From: an uncultured Porphyromonadaceae bacterium
GTDB lineage: Bacteria > Bacteroidota > Bacteroidia > Bacteroidales > Muribaculaceae
Direction: 5' to 3'
Assembly: GCA_900541555.1 (NCBI GenBank)
Contig: UQKE01000027.1
Span: 1 to 29,380, forward strand
Length of the DNA stretch: 29,380 nt
In this document: in pieces, positions 5,191 to 14,515 of the stretch
Numbering within the stretch: the stretch's first letter is position 1
How the letters are laid out: the number at the start of each line of letters is the position of its first letter
Translations under genes and position numbers: made by a program
The notes under the pieces: model-generated
Databases searched by the model: none
Told to the model about the DNA's origin: nothing
Seen by the model: the letters and a program-made list of their open reading frames with translations, nothing else

Positions 5191-7617
5191 TTATTCCGCC
5201 TTTTCTATTTCGCCGGCTGCCGATTCTTCTTCCACATCCACGATGCCGGGCGCAAATTGCGCCGAAGGCAACGAATCGACGGAAGTCGTATCGGGCGGCA
5301 ATACAGTATGGCAATCATACGGACGGTCCACCTCAAACGACGGTTTGTCGGGAATCCGGCCGCGATAGCGCGACAACGACGGATCGGCCAGCACTTTCTC
5401 CATGAAACGCCCGAACATAGGCAATGCCGTATGGCTGCCTTGCCCCATCCGCCCGCTTCGGAAATGCACGTTGCGGTATTCGCCGCCAACCCAACATCCG
5501 GCAACAAGATTTTTTGTCACGCCGACATACCATCCGTCGCTATTGTCGGTTGTCGTGCCGGTTTTGCCTCCGAAATTCGTGTCGTAACGATGAATGTCGT
5601 AGCCCCACAGCGCCATCGACGTTCCGCCGGGCTCTGTCATTCCGGCAAGCAACATTTGTTGCATCAGAAATGCCGTTTCACGGCTGACGGCTCTTTTGTT
5701 TTCCGGCTCATGCCGATACACGACATTGCCATCCTTGTCTTCAATTCGCGTGACAAACGACGGCATGTTGCGCCGTCCGCCGTTCATGATCGTGCAATAG
5801 GAATTCACCATGTCGAGCAACGTCACGTCCGACGAACCCAACGCCAATGCCGGAGTGTTTTGCAATGGCGACCGGATGCCCAAACGCTTTGCCACGTCGA
5901 TCACCCGTTGCATCCCGACTTCTTCCGCCACGGCCACAGCCACCGAATTGACAGAATTGGAGAAAGCATGTTTCAGCGACATGGGCGCGCCGGTGTAAAC
6001 TCCTGTGGAATTGCGCGGAGCCCACTTTATGGGATTATGCCCGGCATCGAACGCATCATATTGCCTGTATTCGTCCACGCGATCGTCGCACGGTCCGAGG
6101 CCCGCTTCCATTGCAGCAGCATAGACAAACATTTTAAACGTCGACCCGGGTTGGCGTTCAGCCGTCGCCTTGTCGTATTCCCAATGGTCGAAATCGATAT
6201 CGCCCACCCATGCCTTTATGTCGCCGGTGGCAGGCTCCATGGCCAAGAAAGCGCAATGCATGAAGCGCGTCATGTAGCGGATCGAGTCCATCGTGCTAAG
6301 ATACATGTCTTTTGTTCCAAGCTCATAATCGAACACTTTGACACGATGGGGCATATTCAGATAGCGCATCACCGAGTCGGGGTCGTTCGGAAATCGCGCG
6401 GACAATCGCTTATAAGCATCTGTCTTTTTCGCCAAATTCTCAACAAACCGATCTTGCCCTTCTTTCGAACGGTCGTGCCACGGATTCTCGTTGCCCCAAT
6501 CGGCATTGAAGTTGCGCTGCACTTGCTCCATCTTTTCTGCCACGGCCTCTTCCGCGTATTTTTGCATCTTTGAATCGAGCGTCGTGTAAATCTTCAATCC
6601 ATCGCCATATAGGTCATAACCGTTTTCCTTGCACCATTCGTTCAACTCTTCGGCAAGCGCCTGACGGAAATACGGGGCAATCCCGTCGCCCGGTTTTGTC
6701 GCATGGTATTTCAAAACAAGCGGCAACGCCGACAACGAATCGTACTCGGCTTTCGTTATTCCATTTTTCTGATAAAGATTGTGCAACACCACATTTCTCC
6801 TTTGCCGGCTGGCCTCCGGATGAAGCCGCGGATTGTAGGTCGTAGTGGCTTTCAGCATCCCGACAAGCGTGGCACATTGTTCCGTTGTCAATTTGTCGGG
6901 CGTTGTGCTGAAATAAGTTTGAGCGGCCGTCCGGATGCCGTATGCGTTGCTTCCGAAATCCACCGTGTTGAGATACATCGTCAGTATTTCCTGTTTCGAG
7001 AAAAACATTTCAAGCTTCACGGCCGTAATCCATTCTTTTGTCTTCATCACGCACAACCGGACGCCGGGTATATAGCCCATCAATCCCGTCGAATATTCCG
7101 TTCGAGTCTTAAACATGTTTTTCACCAACTGTTGCGTAATCGTGCTTGCACCGCGCGCATCGCCCTCGGCAACCATGTCCTTCACGGCTGCCGCCACACC
7201 CTCGAAATCAATCCCGAAATGCTCATAAAACCGCTCATCCTCCGTAGCCACAAGCGCCTTGATCATCATCGGAGATATTTCCTCATAGGTCACAGGGATG
7301 CGATTTTCCCGATAGTAACGGCCCATCACGACACCATCGGAACTGTAAACAATCGATGCCGCATCTTGCTTCGGATGCGCGATGGCTTCCAAACTGGGCG
7401 ACTTCCCGAAAAGCCAAAGGAAATTAATGTCGACCATCAACAAGTATATCAAAAACAACGCGACCAAGCTCGCCATGACAATCCCCGTCTTGGCATACCA
7501 TCGCGCTTGCTTGTACGTCCGCTTGTACCAACGCCAGAATCGTGCAATCTCATGGCACACGAATCGCAACAAATCCACCAACTTTTCGAACAAACTTTTG
7601 ACAAAATAAGTCTTCAT
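5191..7617 (-). CDS. Bifunctional penicillin-binding protein 1A (class A PBP)
   Basis: About 808 aa, with a short cytoplasmic N-terminus and one membrane anchor (about 45-62). The GT51 glycosyltransferase domain has the catalytic EDERFYEHFG motif near 126 and GASTITQQLVKNMF near 157, and polymerises lipid II. The transpeptidase domain has STFK with the acylated serine near 492, SNSVN near 555 and KTGTT near 690, and crosslinks peptide stems. The C-terminus is acidic. Length is normal for class A enzymes. The frame also has a GTG two codons upstream (7623); I prefer the ATG at 7617 because the promoter puts the transcript start near 7631. It has its own promoter and follows the serS terminator, so it is not part of the dcw transcript. 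A hairpin lies right after the stop (5172-5190) without a U tract. Confidence 0.94.
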   Translation of the reverse strand: MKTYFVKSLFEKLVDLLRFVCHEIARFWRWYKRTYKQARWYAKTGIVMASLVALFLIYLLMVDINFLWLFGKSPSLEAIAHPKQDAASIVYSSDGVVMGRYYRENRIPVTYEEISPMMIKALVATEDERFYEHFGIDFEGVAAAVKDMVAEGDARGASTITQQLVKNMFKTRTEYSTGLMGYIPGVRLCVMKTKEWITAVKLEMFFSKQEILTMYLNTVDFGSNAYGIRTAAQTYFSTTPDKLTTEQCATLVGMLKATTTYNPRLHPEASRQRRNVVLHNLYQKNGITKAEYDSLSALPLVLKYHATKPGDGIAPYFRQALAEELNEWCKENGYDLYGDGLKIYTTLDSKMQKYAEEAVAEKMEQVQRNFNADWGNENPWHDRSKEGQDRFVENLAKKTDAYKRLSARFPNDPDSVMRYLNMPHRVKVFDYELGTKDMYLSTMDSIRYMTRFMHCAFLAMEPATGDIKAWVGDIDFDHWEYDKATAERQPGSTFKMFVYAAAMEAGLGPCDDRVDEYRQYDAFDAGHNPIKWAPRNSTGVYTGAPMSLKHAFSNSVNSVAVAVAEEVGMQRVIDVAKRLGIRSPLQNTPALALGSSDVTLLDMVNSYCTIMNGGRRNMPSFVTRIEDKDGNVVYRHEPENKRAVSRETAFLMQQMLLAGMTEPGGTSMALWGYDIHRYDTNFGGKTGTTTDNSDGWYVGVTKNLVAGCWVGGEYRNVHFRSGRMGQGSHTALPMFGRFMEKVLADPSLSRYRGRIPDKPSFEVDRPYDCHTVLPPDTTSVDSLPSAQFAPGIVDVEEESAAGEIEKAE

Positions 7618-7637
7618 CGCCACTCGTTTTTCTCATG

Positions 7638-7667
7638 CAAATATACGGCAAGCCTCGCGTAAAACAA
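7638..7667 (-). promoter_or_regulatory. Predicted promoter of the class A PBP gene
   Basis: On the minus strand, TTG (7667-7665) is followed after 19 bases by TATATTTG (7645-7638), a full TAnnTTTG match. The expected start near 7631 gives a leader of about 14 bases to the ATG at 7617. Confidence 0.7.
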
Positions 7668-7683
7668 TCGGAAAAAATCACAT

Positions 7684-7718
7684 AAAAACAACGACGGCGA
7701 GACATGAACATCTCGCCG
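7684..7718 (-). terminator. Intrinsic terminator after serS
   Basis: On the minus strand, CGGCGAGA (7718-7711) pairs perfectly with TCTCGCCG (7702-7695) across an eight-base loop. The T-rich TCGTTGTTTTT follows. It lies about 35 bases after the serS stop and closes the long dcw-yqeY-serS run before the PBP promoter. Confidence 0.8.
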
Positions 7719-7752
7719 CCGCACTCCTATATCAAATCAATTTTTACACAAA

Positions 7753-9024
7753 TCAATCGATTATCTCGAATCCTGTATAAGGCACCAATGCTTTCGGGAT
7801 TCGAATGCCTTCGGGCGTCTGGTTGTTTTCGAGCAAAGCCGCCATGATGCGCGGCAATGCAAGAGCCGACCCGTTCAGCGTGTGGCAAAGCGTAATTTTT
7901 TTGTTCGCGTCGCGATACCGACAATGCAGACGGTTGGCCTGATAGCTTTCGAAATTAGAAACGGAACTTACTTCCAACCAACGCTTTTGCGCTGCCGAGA
8001 AAACTTCGAAATCAAACGTGATGGCCGACGTGAAACTGATGTCGCCACCGCAAAGGCGAAGGATATGCCACGGCAATTCAAGCTTTTCGAGCAATCCTTG
8101 CACATGGTCTTTCATCTCTTCAAGCGCAGCATACGAATTTTCAGGTTTTTCAATCCGTACAATTTCCACCTTGTCAAATTGATGAAGCCTGTTCAGCCCG
8201 CGCACGTCTTTGCCATACGATCCTGCCTCGCGGCGGAAACATGCCGAATAAGCGCAATTCTTTTTCGGCAGGTCTTTCTCGTCGAAAATGACGTCGCGAT
8301 AAATATTTGTCACCGGCACTTCTGCCGTCGGAATCAAATAGAGGTTGTCCAAATTGCAATGATACATCTGGCCTTCCTTGTCGGGCAATTGGCCCGTGCC
8401 GATTCCCGACGCTTCGTTGACGACATAAGGCGGCTGCGTTTCCAAATATCCAGCCTTGGATGCCTCGTCGAGGAAAAATTGGATCAACGCCCGTTGGAGC
8501 TTCGCGCCTTTTCCAAAATACACAGGGAAACCGGCTCCCGTGATTTTCACGCCAAGTTCGAAATCAATCAAATTATACTTTTTGGCCAAATCCCAATGCG
8601 GCAGTGCGTCTTCGGGCAAATCGGGCATTACCCCGCCTGTCTTTTCGACCACATTGTCGTCGGCAGAATCGCCTTCCGGCACCATCGGGCACGGCGTATT
8701 CGGAATATTGAGCAATATTTCCGTGATTTTGTCGGCTGCGGTTTTTAATTCTTCCTCGATAGATTTGGCGGAATCTTTCAACGATGCCACCTCATTTTTC
8801 ACCTTTTCGGCTTCATCCTTGTTTCCGGCTTTCATCAGAGCGCCGATTTGCGCGGCGAGCTTGTTCTGTTCCGAGCGATTTTGATCCAATTGGGCTTGCG
8901 CGGAACGGCGCGTTTTGTCCAAGTCGAGGATTTCATTGATCAGTTGTTCCGCATCGAAATGCTTCACCGCCAAACGGCGAATGATTTCTTGCGGATTTTC
9001 TTTGATTGCAGATAATGTTAACAT
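7753..9024 (-). CDS. serS: Seryl-tRNA synthetase
   Basis: A class II aminoacyl-tRNA synthetase of 423 aa that charges tRNA-Ser. The N-terminal half-domain (about 25-105) is rich in Lys, Glu and Ala and reads as the long antiparallel coiled coil that contacts the tRNA long variable arm. The catalytic core has TAEVPVTN near 233, motif 2 with FRREAGSYGKDVRGLNRLHQF from 263, and motif 3 with LNGSALALPRIMAALLEN near 380. Length is normal for the family. A strong AGGAG Shine-Dalgarno, unusual among the neighbours, precedes the ATG at 9024. It is the last gene before the terminator, 42 bases after yqeY, so it probably shares the dcw transcript, with translation boosted locally. Confidence 0.97.
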   Translation of the reverse strand: MLTLSAIKENPQEIIRRLAVKHFDAEQLINEILDLDKTRRSAQAQLDQNRSEQNKLAAQIGALMKAGNKDEAEKVKNEVASLKDSAKSIEEELKTAADKITEILLNIPNTPCPMVPEGDSADDNVVEKTGGVMPDLPEDALPHWDLAKKYNLIDFELGVKITGAGFPVYFGKGAKLQRALIQFFLDEASKAGYLETQPPYVVNEASGIGTGQLPDKEGQMYHCNLDNLYLIPTAEVPVTNIYRDVIFDEKDLPKKNCAYSACFRREAGSYGKDVRGLNRLHQFDKVEIVRIEKPENSYAALEEMKDHVQGLLEKLELPWHILRLCGGDISFTSAITFDFEVFSAAQKRWLEVSSVSNFESYQANRLHCRYRDANKKITLCHTLNGSALALPRIMAALLENNQTPEGIRIPKALVPYTGFEIID

Positions 9025-9066
9025 GTCTGTCTCCTAACAAATGATTCGTCTTTTCAATAAATATTG

Positions 9067-9516
9067 TCATGCGAGCAATTCGCGCACCTTGGCAGAAATG
9101 GCTTTGCCTTCCGCTTTTCCGGCAAGTTCTTTTGTGGCAACGCCCATCACTTTGCCCATTTCTTTCTGCGATGTCGCGCCGACACGACCGATAATTTCTT
9201 TCAAAGCGGCAGCCAGCTCCTCATCGGAAAGCTGTTTCGGAAGATACTCTTCGATGACGGCAGCTTGCGCCAATTCTTCTTGTGCAAGATCCGAACGATT
9301 CTGCTCATTATAGATTTGCGCACTCTCGCGACGTTGTTTCACCATTTTTGAAAGAATCCTCACGGCTGTTTCGTCGCTCAATTCGCCGTCGCTGCCTTTG
9401 GCTGTTTTCGCTTCGAGAAATTCTTTTTTTATCCCGCGCAATGCTTCGAGACGCATTTTGTCCCGTGCAAGCATGGCGGCTTTAATGTCTTCGCTTACTT
9501 TTTCAAACAAACCCAT
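9067..9516 (-). CDS. GatB/YqeY domain protein
   Basis: A 149-aa protein matching the YqeY family: a helical N-terminal region starting LFEKVSEDIKAAMLARDKMRLEALRGIK and a C-terminal helical part with EEYLPKQLSDEEL, then GKVMGVATKELAGKAEGK. The C-terminal part resembles the tail domain of GatB, the amidotransferase subunit that binds tRNA, so a role connected to tRNA or translation is suspected but not proven. Length is typical. It lies 24 bases after ftsZ and 42 before serS, in the same direction. Confidence 0.92.
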   Translation of the reverse strand: MGLFEKVSEDIKAAMLARDKMRLEALRGIKKEFLEAKTAKGSDGELSDETAVRILSKMVKQRRESAQIYNEQNRSDLAQEELAQAAVIEEYLPKQLSDEELAAALKEIIGRVGATSQKEMGKVMGVATKELAGKAEGKAISAKVRELLA

Positions 9517-9540
9517 ATTATTCTGTTTTTACGTTTTACA

Positions 9541-10911
9541 TTAATCAAATTCGACCACTCTTCCATGCAGTCCCGACGACGATGCTGCCGGCTGCTGTTG
9601 CGCAGACTCCGCCTGCATCTCGCACAATGCCTTCCATTCCTCGCGGAGTTTCACATCCGCGCCACGACGATAAGTAGGATTCTTTTCCACGAAATTAATC
9701 AGCACGTCGTTGTCCATTTGTTCCGGCGAAAGCAATATGTAATTGGCGCTGGCTTTGATGCGCGTGATTTCCGCCACTTTCTCTTGCCCGTATTCTTCGG
9801 CAATGCGCGCCGACGAAATTTGCGACTCCGGCTCTTGCTTCTTGCCATGCCGTCCGCCGTCTTTCGATTTATAATGGAACTCTTTGCCCAAGCTAATGTC
9901 GAAGCCCGAAGCAAGAATCGTGATTTTCACTTTGCCGTCCAACGAATTGTCGACCGACGTTCCCCAAATGACATCCACATCTTTGGCAAAATTCGTCATA
10001 AAGTTTGTGATTTCGTTCATTTCGCCCATCGTCAGTTGCTTGTCGGCATCCTGCGAATAATAAAGGTTGAACAAAAACCGCTTCGACGTTTGAATGTCGC
10101 GATATTTCAGGAGCGGAGAATTGAGGGCATCCTGAATGGCTTTCGTCACGCGATTTTCCCCTTCGCCGTATCCTGTGCTGATAATTGCCGTTCCGCCATC
10201 TTTGAGCGTCGTATTGACATCCTCGAAATCGAGGTTGATTTTACCGTTTGTGTTTATCATTTCCGAAATGCTTCGAGCCGCATCGGTGAGCGTCTCATCG
10301 GCCATGTCGAAGGCATTTTCAAAATTCAAGTCGCTATAAATTTCTGTCAAACGCTCATTGTTGATCACCAACATCGCATCGACATAACGGCTCATCTCAT
10401 CGGCCCCTTCAAGCGCCTTCATGATTTTCTTTTCGCCTTCGAAAAGAAACGGGATGGTGACAATTCCCACGGTAAGCATGCCGCGTTCGCGGGCTATGCG
10501 AGCCACGACAGGCGAGGCGCCTGTGCCCGTGCCGCCGCCCATGCCGGCTGTGATGAAAACCATTTTCGTGTCTTCGTCGAACAGTTCCGCTATTTCCGCA
10601 GCGCTTTCTTCGGCCGCCGCTTTCGCGCGCTCCGGCTTATTGCCGGCGCCAAGCCCCCTTGTTACGGTGGGTCCCAGCAAAAGCCGTTCCGGAACGGGAG
10701 AATTGTTTAACGCCTGCCTGTCTGTGTTGGTCACAACAAACGAAACGCCCGGAATTCCTTGTTTATACATGTGGTTGACCGCATTGTCGCCGCCACCGCC
10801 TACGCCAACCACCTTGATGATGGGAGTTCCATTTTCATTGAAACTCTCTTTTTCCGTAAATTGGGAACTCGGAAAAACTGTGGAATTTTTTGCTATATCT
10901 GAACAATTCAT
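9541..10911 (-). CDS. ftsZ: Cell division GTPase FtsZ
   Basis: The tubulin homologue that forms the Z ring, 456 aa. Visible motifs are the N-terminal nucleotide-binding VGVGGGGDNAVNHM near 35, the NTDRQAL segment near 62, the T4 signature GGGTGTG at 125-131, and a T7 loop of the form N-L-D-x-x-D near 220. A charged linker follows. The C-terminal tail lacks the usual I-P-x-F-L-R type peptide; the closest segment is NPTYRRG near 411, followed by about 40 more residues ending RVVEFD. I start at the ATG at 10911, preceded by AAAAAGGAAG; a TTG six codons upstream overlaps ftsA. It follows ftsA by 14 bases. Confidence 0.97.
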   Translation of the reverse strand: MNCSDIAKNSTVFPSSQFTEKESFNENGTPIIKVVGVGGGGDNAVNHMYKQGIPGVSFVVTNTDRQALNNSPVPERLLLGPTVTRGLGAGNKPERAKAAAEESAAEIAELFDEDTKMVFITAGMGGGTGTGASPVVARIARERGMLTVGIVTIPFLFEGEKKIMKALEGADEMSRYVDAMLVINNERLTEIYSDLNFENAFDMADETLTDAARSISEMINTNGKINLDFEDVNTTLKDGGTAIISTGYGEGENRVTKAIQDALNSPLLKYRDIQTSKRFLFNLYYSQDADKQLTMGEMNEITNFMTNFAKDVDVIWGTSVDNSLDGKVKITILASGFDISLGKEFHYKSKDGGRHGKKQEPESQISSARIAEEYGQEKVAEITRIKASANYILLSPEQMDNDVLINFVEKNPTYRRGADVKLREEWKALCEMQAESAQQQPAASSSGLHGRVVEFD

Positions 10912-10925
10912 AGTCTTCCTTTTTT

Positions 10926-12257
10926 TCAAAATCTGCCTCTTTTATCCGTTTCTTCGTCGTCTTCATCATCGTCGAAGGAATCATCGATCGTCGTTTTGAG
11001 CTTTTTGAAAATCTTGCCAAAGCCCAAACCGGATTTTTTCTTTTCTGCCACAACCTCGACATGCTTCGTGTCTTGTTCCTGCTCTTCCGGCTCGACCGAC
11101 ACCGGCATTGGAGCAACAACGCAATCGACCAATTGTTCGCCATGCGAAGCAATATCGTTGACCACCGACAAAAGTTGCGGAATTTTCGACAACTCCATCG
11201 TTTCGTCTATGCCATTTATCATCCCGTTCCTTACCGGCATTTTGCAAACAGAACTCAGCAATTCGCGCATATTTTTCAAGCGCATGCCTCTGCCAATGGC
11301 CACAATTCCGGCAGGCAATTGTTCGGGAGTCAGTCCGGCTATGGAAAGCTGGTTAAACACATTTTCCGCAATCTCGCCGGCACGCGCTGTCACATAGTTT
11401 GCGACATCCAATGCGCCAACGCCGCCAATATCGAGTTTCTGCAAATCCGAACCGGCGGAAGCCATCGCGTCGCCATAATTGCGCTTGATATTGTCTGCGG
11501 CCTCTTCAAGGATGTTGAGCGTCGACAAGTCTTTCGTTATGTTGCGCGACCCCATCGGAATGACATTCACATAAGCCATCCGATTGTTTTTGTAAATAGT
11601 CACCGCCGTTGTCTCCGCTCCGTGATCGACCAGCATGCAGCCCAAACGGCGTTCTTCTTCCGTCAACAAAGCAGCTGCCGCTGCTATCGGGGCAATCACG
11701 TAACCGGCTATTTCTACATGCAAGCGATTGAACACCATTTGGATGTTTCGCTTGATTTGCGGACGGCATGTCACCACATTCATGGATGCACAGAAATGAG
11801 CGCCCAGCGAACCTATCGGGTTGGCCACCTCCACGCCGTCAAGCTCATATTTGCATGGCATCACGGCAAGCACGTCTGCTTTTTCGACTTGCGCGGCAGC
11901 TTCCCTTTCGATTCTGCCAATAAACTCTTTGCTGATGGGCGTCTGTTCGTCAATGTCGCGAGCTACGGCAATCGGGTGCGAACAAAGCGAGCGTCCGGAA
12001 AGCGCGATATAAACGCTTTTAATTTTGCGAGGAGCAAGCCGCTTGTCAGATTGAAGCCTGTCGAGCAACATGCCGGTCTTCCCGCACACTTCGTCGACAT
12101 TCACAATGCTGCCATAACGCACGCAATCGACAATCGGCACTTCGTGATAGCACACAATCGAAGCATCGCGATGACCTTCCCCGCCTACGCTTGCCACCAC
12201 GCCGGCAATATGGGAACTGGCTATTTCCAATGCGACAATATACTGTTTGTTTTCCAT
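10926..12257 (-). CDS. ftsA: Cell division protein FtsA
   Basis: An actin-fold ATPase that tethers FtsZ to the membrane, 443 aa. The N-terminal phosphate loop is of the form VALEIASSHIAGVV. The 1C region has the SLCSHP/ISKEF segment typical of SHS2-FtsA. The LVDHGAETTAVTIY stretch (second phosphate loop) and a late AIGRGMRLKNM adenosine-site stretch are present. The C-terminal GLGFGKIFKKLK is a basic amphipathic helix that would bind the membrane, followed by an Asp/Glu-rich run and a final RGRF. It lies 14 bases after ftsQ and 14 before ftsZ. The ftsQ-ftsA-ftsZ order is the classical one. Confidence 0.95.
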   Translation of the reverse strand: MENKQYIVALEIASSHIAGVVASVGGEGHRDASIVCYHEVPIVDCVRYGSIVNVDEVCGKTGMLLDRLQSDKRLAPRKIKSVYIALSGRSLCSHPIAVARDIDEQTPISKEFIGRIEREAAAQVEKADVLAVMPCKYELDGVEVANPIGSLGAHFCASMNVVTCRPQIKRNIQMVFNRLHVEIAGYVIAPIAAAAALLTEEERRLGCMLVDHGAETTAVTIYKNNRMAYVNVIPMGSRNITKDLSTLNILEEAADNIKRNYGDAMASAGSDLQKLDIGGVGALDVANYVTARAGEIAENVFNQLSIAGLTPEQLPAGIVAIGRGMRLKNMRELLSSVCKMPVRNGMINGIDETMELSKIPQLLSVVNDIASHGEQLVDCVVAPMPVSVEPEEQEQDTKHVEVVAEKKKSGLGFGKIFKKLKTTIDDSFDDDEDDEETDKRGRF

Positions 12258-12271
12258 ATTCTGAAAATATA

Positions 12272-13132
12272 TTAATTCACATCCTTTTTCTTCGTTTCGC
12301 CCGACAAGGTGTCGGAGCTGTCATACACCGATACATCCTGCAACGGGTCGGGCATTTCTTCATGTCCCAAGTTTTCATCTTGAATCCATAACCTTGAAAC
12401 CGCCTTACGCTTGACGGCTACAATCTGGTTGTGCCATTTCAGCGAAATCGTATCGTAAATGTTCCATCCTTTGACAGGCAAAACCTCTTTATAAAATCGA
12501 AACAATTTCCCGAATTTTGCCGGCAAATTGTCGAGCGAGCCAAGATTCACGACGTGTCCCGCTATATTCGGAATTATATACACGTTTTGCGAATCTGCCA
12601 CTTCAATAGCGCCCACCAAGTTGTCGATTTCCGGATTTTCCCGCATATAGTCGAGCAACGGCATCAACCGTTCGGGCGGATACTGGCGGGAAAACGCCCC
12701 TGCTGCCACAGGCACATCGGTGAAAATATTAAAAGAAACCGGCACTCGTTTGCCGCTTCTGTTGATATAGTACGATGCCCCTGAACGCTCAAACACGCGA
12801 AGCACCGGCTTCACCGGATATATGTCGAGACACATCATATTGTCGTTGCTCCTGTAGCATTGCGCATATTCCACATAATATTGCTTGCCGAATGCCTTTT
12901 CTATCTGCTCTGCATTGATTGCCGCAAACTGCTTTCCGTCTGCTTGCAATCCCAACCGCTTTATTTCCGTCTCGATAAAGCGCGGAGAGACTATCGACAT
13001 CGAATCGTTTCTTACGGCGATGCGAATGCCGCGGCATTGCTCTGTCCGAGCCATTGCGCCGGTCCAAAAAAACGAGGTCGCCACATAAATGGCTACCAAT
13101 ACCATCGATATGTAGAACACTAATTTTTTCAA
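12272..13132 (-). CDS. ftsQ: Cell division protein FtsQ
   Basis: A bitopic divisome protein of 286 aa with a short basic N-terminus (MKKL), one membrane segment (about 4-22) and a periplasmic part with a POTRA-like region (about 60-100) and a beta domain. The frame extends upstream to a GTG at 13177, overlapping murC by 49 bases. I prefer the TTG at 13132, which overlaps the murC stop as TTGA, follows a GGAAAGGC sequence, and puts the membrane segment directly after the positive residues. The sequence is divergent, as FtsQ usually is, so the name rests on topology, size and position between murC and ftsA. Confidence 0.88.
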   Translation of the reverse strand: MKKLVFYISMVLVAIYVATSFFWTGAMARTEQCRGIRIAVRNDSMSIVSPRFIETEIKRLGLQADGKQFAAINAEQIEKAFGKQYYVEYAQCYRSNDNMMCLDIYPVKPVLRVFERSGASYYINRSGKRVPVSFNIFTDVPVAAGAFSRQYPPERLMPLLDYMRENPEIDNLVGAIEVADSQNVYIIPNIAGHVVNLGSLDNLPAKFGKLFRFYKEVLPVKGWNIYDTISLKWHNQIVAVKRKAVSRLWIQDENLGHEEMPDPLQDVSVYDSSDTLSGETKKKDVN

Positions 13133-14514
13133 CGCCTTTCCTTTATCGCTTCGCAAATCGAAGGCAGATAGTTGCACACATCACCTGCCCCTGCCGTTAA
13201 CAACACGTCAAAATTATAATTTTTTATTGTTTTTACCAAGTTTTCTTTTTTGCAAAGCATTTTGCTTTTGCATTTTATGTCTTTGAAAATAAGTTCCGAT
13301 GTCACGCCCGCGATAGGCTGCTCGCGCGCCGGATAAATGTCGAGCAATATGACGTTGTCGGCATGCGACAACGCTTCGGCAAATTGCGGCGCGAAATCGC
13401 GCGTGCGGGAATACAAATGCGGCTGGAACACGACTGTAAGTTCCTTATCGGGATAAAGATCCTTCACCGAACGTATGCTTGCCTTCAATTCGTCGGGATG
13501 ATGGGCATAGTCGTCGATAACCACTTTGCCATTTTCGCCGGATTCCTTCAACCAAAATTCAAAACGCCGCTTTGCTCCAAGAAACGTCCCTATGGCATCG
13601 CGCATCACAGCGTCGGAAACGCCGGCAAGATGGCATATCGCCATTGCCGCCACTGCATTTTCAATATTGATGTCGACGGGCACGCCCAGCGACACATCGC
13701 GTATCGTCGTGTCCGGAGCGACAAAGTCAAACACGATTTCTCCATTTCCTTTCCGAATGTTTTCAGCATGGAAATCGCCCTCGTCGCGCGAATAGCCATA
13801 AACCGTCACGCCTTGCTGCGGGCGCGGCTTCAATTTAAGCCCCGTGTGGCACAGCAAAACGCCTCCGGCACGAATCAATTCCGTGAAATGGGCAAAGCTC
13901 TCCAAATACGCCTCTTCTGTCCCATAGATGTCGAGATGGTCGGGATCGGTAGCCGTGACAACTGCCATATAAGGATTCAGCCAATGAAACGAACGGTCGA
14001 ATTCATCGGCTTCGATGACAGTGTACGGGCTCGACGAATCGAGCAGGAAATTACTGTCGTAATTCCGCAATATGCCGCCAAGAAAGGCATTGCAGCCAAT
14101 CGGAGAGCTATGAAGTATGTGAGCCGCCATGCTCGAAGTAGTTGTTTTTCCGTGCGTGCCGGAAAAACACAATCCTTTCGAATCATGCGTAATCAGCCCC
14201 AACACTTGTGCGCGTTTCATCACATCGAAGCCATTTTCCCTAAAATAACAAAGCGCCGGATGCGATGCAGGGACAGCCGGCGTGTAGACCACCAACGTGT
14301 CTTCTTTGCTGCGACAATATGAAGGAATCGCCTCGGCCGAATCCTCATAAGAGATCTCCACGCCCTCGGCGGCAAGTTCGTCGGTCAATTCCGTGCGAGT
14401 CCGATCATAGCCCGCCACCTTCCATCCTTTCGACAGGTAGTATCTGGCAAGCGCAGCCATGCCGATTCCGCCCACGCCTACAAAATAAACATTCTTGTAA
14501 TTATTCTTATCCAT
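13129..14514 (-). CDS. murC: UDP-N-acetylmuramate--L-alanine ligase
   Basis: An ATP-dependent Mur ligase of 461 aa that adds L-alanine to UDP-MurNAc, the first peptide step of the peptidoglycan precursor, in the cytoplasm. The N-terminal Rossmann-like domain has GVGGIGMAALARYY (13-26), typical of MurC. The central ATPase domain has SGTHGKTTTSSM near 118-129. A later DDYAHHP is a MurC/MurE-type C-terminal motif. Length is normal. It starts one base after murG ends and overlaps ftsQ by four bases, suggesting translational coupling. Confidence 0.97.
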   Translation of the reverse strand: MDKNNYKNVYFVGVGGIGMAALARYYLSKGWKVAGYDRTRTELTDELAAEGVEISYEDSAEAIPSYCRSKEDTLVVYTPAVPASHPALCYFRENGFDVMKRAQVLGLITHDSKGLCFSGTHGKTTTSSMAAHILHSSPIGCNAFLGGILRNYDSNFLLDSSSPYTVIEADEFDRSFHWLNPYMAVVTATDPDHLDIYGTEEAYLESFAHFTELIRAGGVLLCHTGLKLKPRPQQGVTVYGYSRDEGDFHAENIRKGNGEIVFDFVAPDTTIRDVSLGVPVDINIENAVAAMAICHLAGVSDAVMRDAIGTFLGAKRRFEFWLKESGENGKVVIDDYAHHPDELKASIRSVKDLYPDKELTVVFQPHLYSRTRDFAPQFAEALSHADNVILLDIYPAREQPIAGVTSELIFKDIKCKSKMLCKKENLVKTIKNYNFDVLLTAGAGDVCNYLPSICEAIKERR

Positions 14515-14515
14515 A

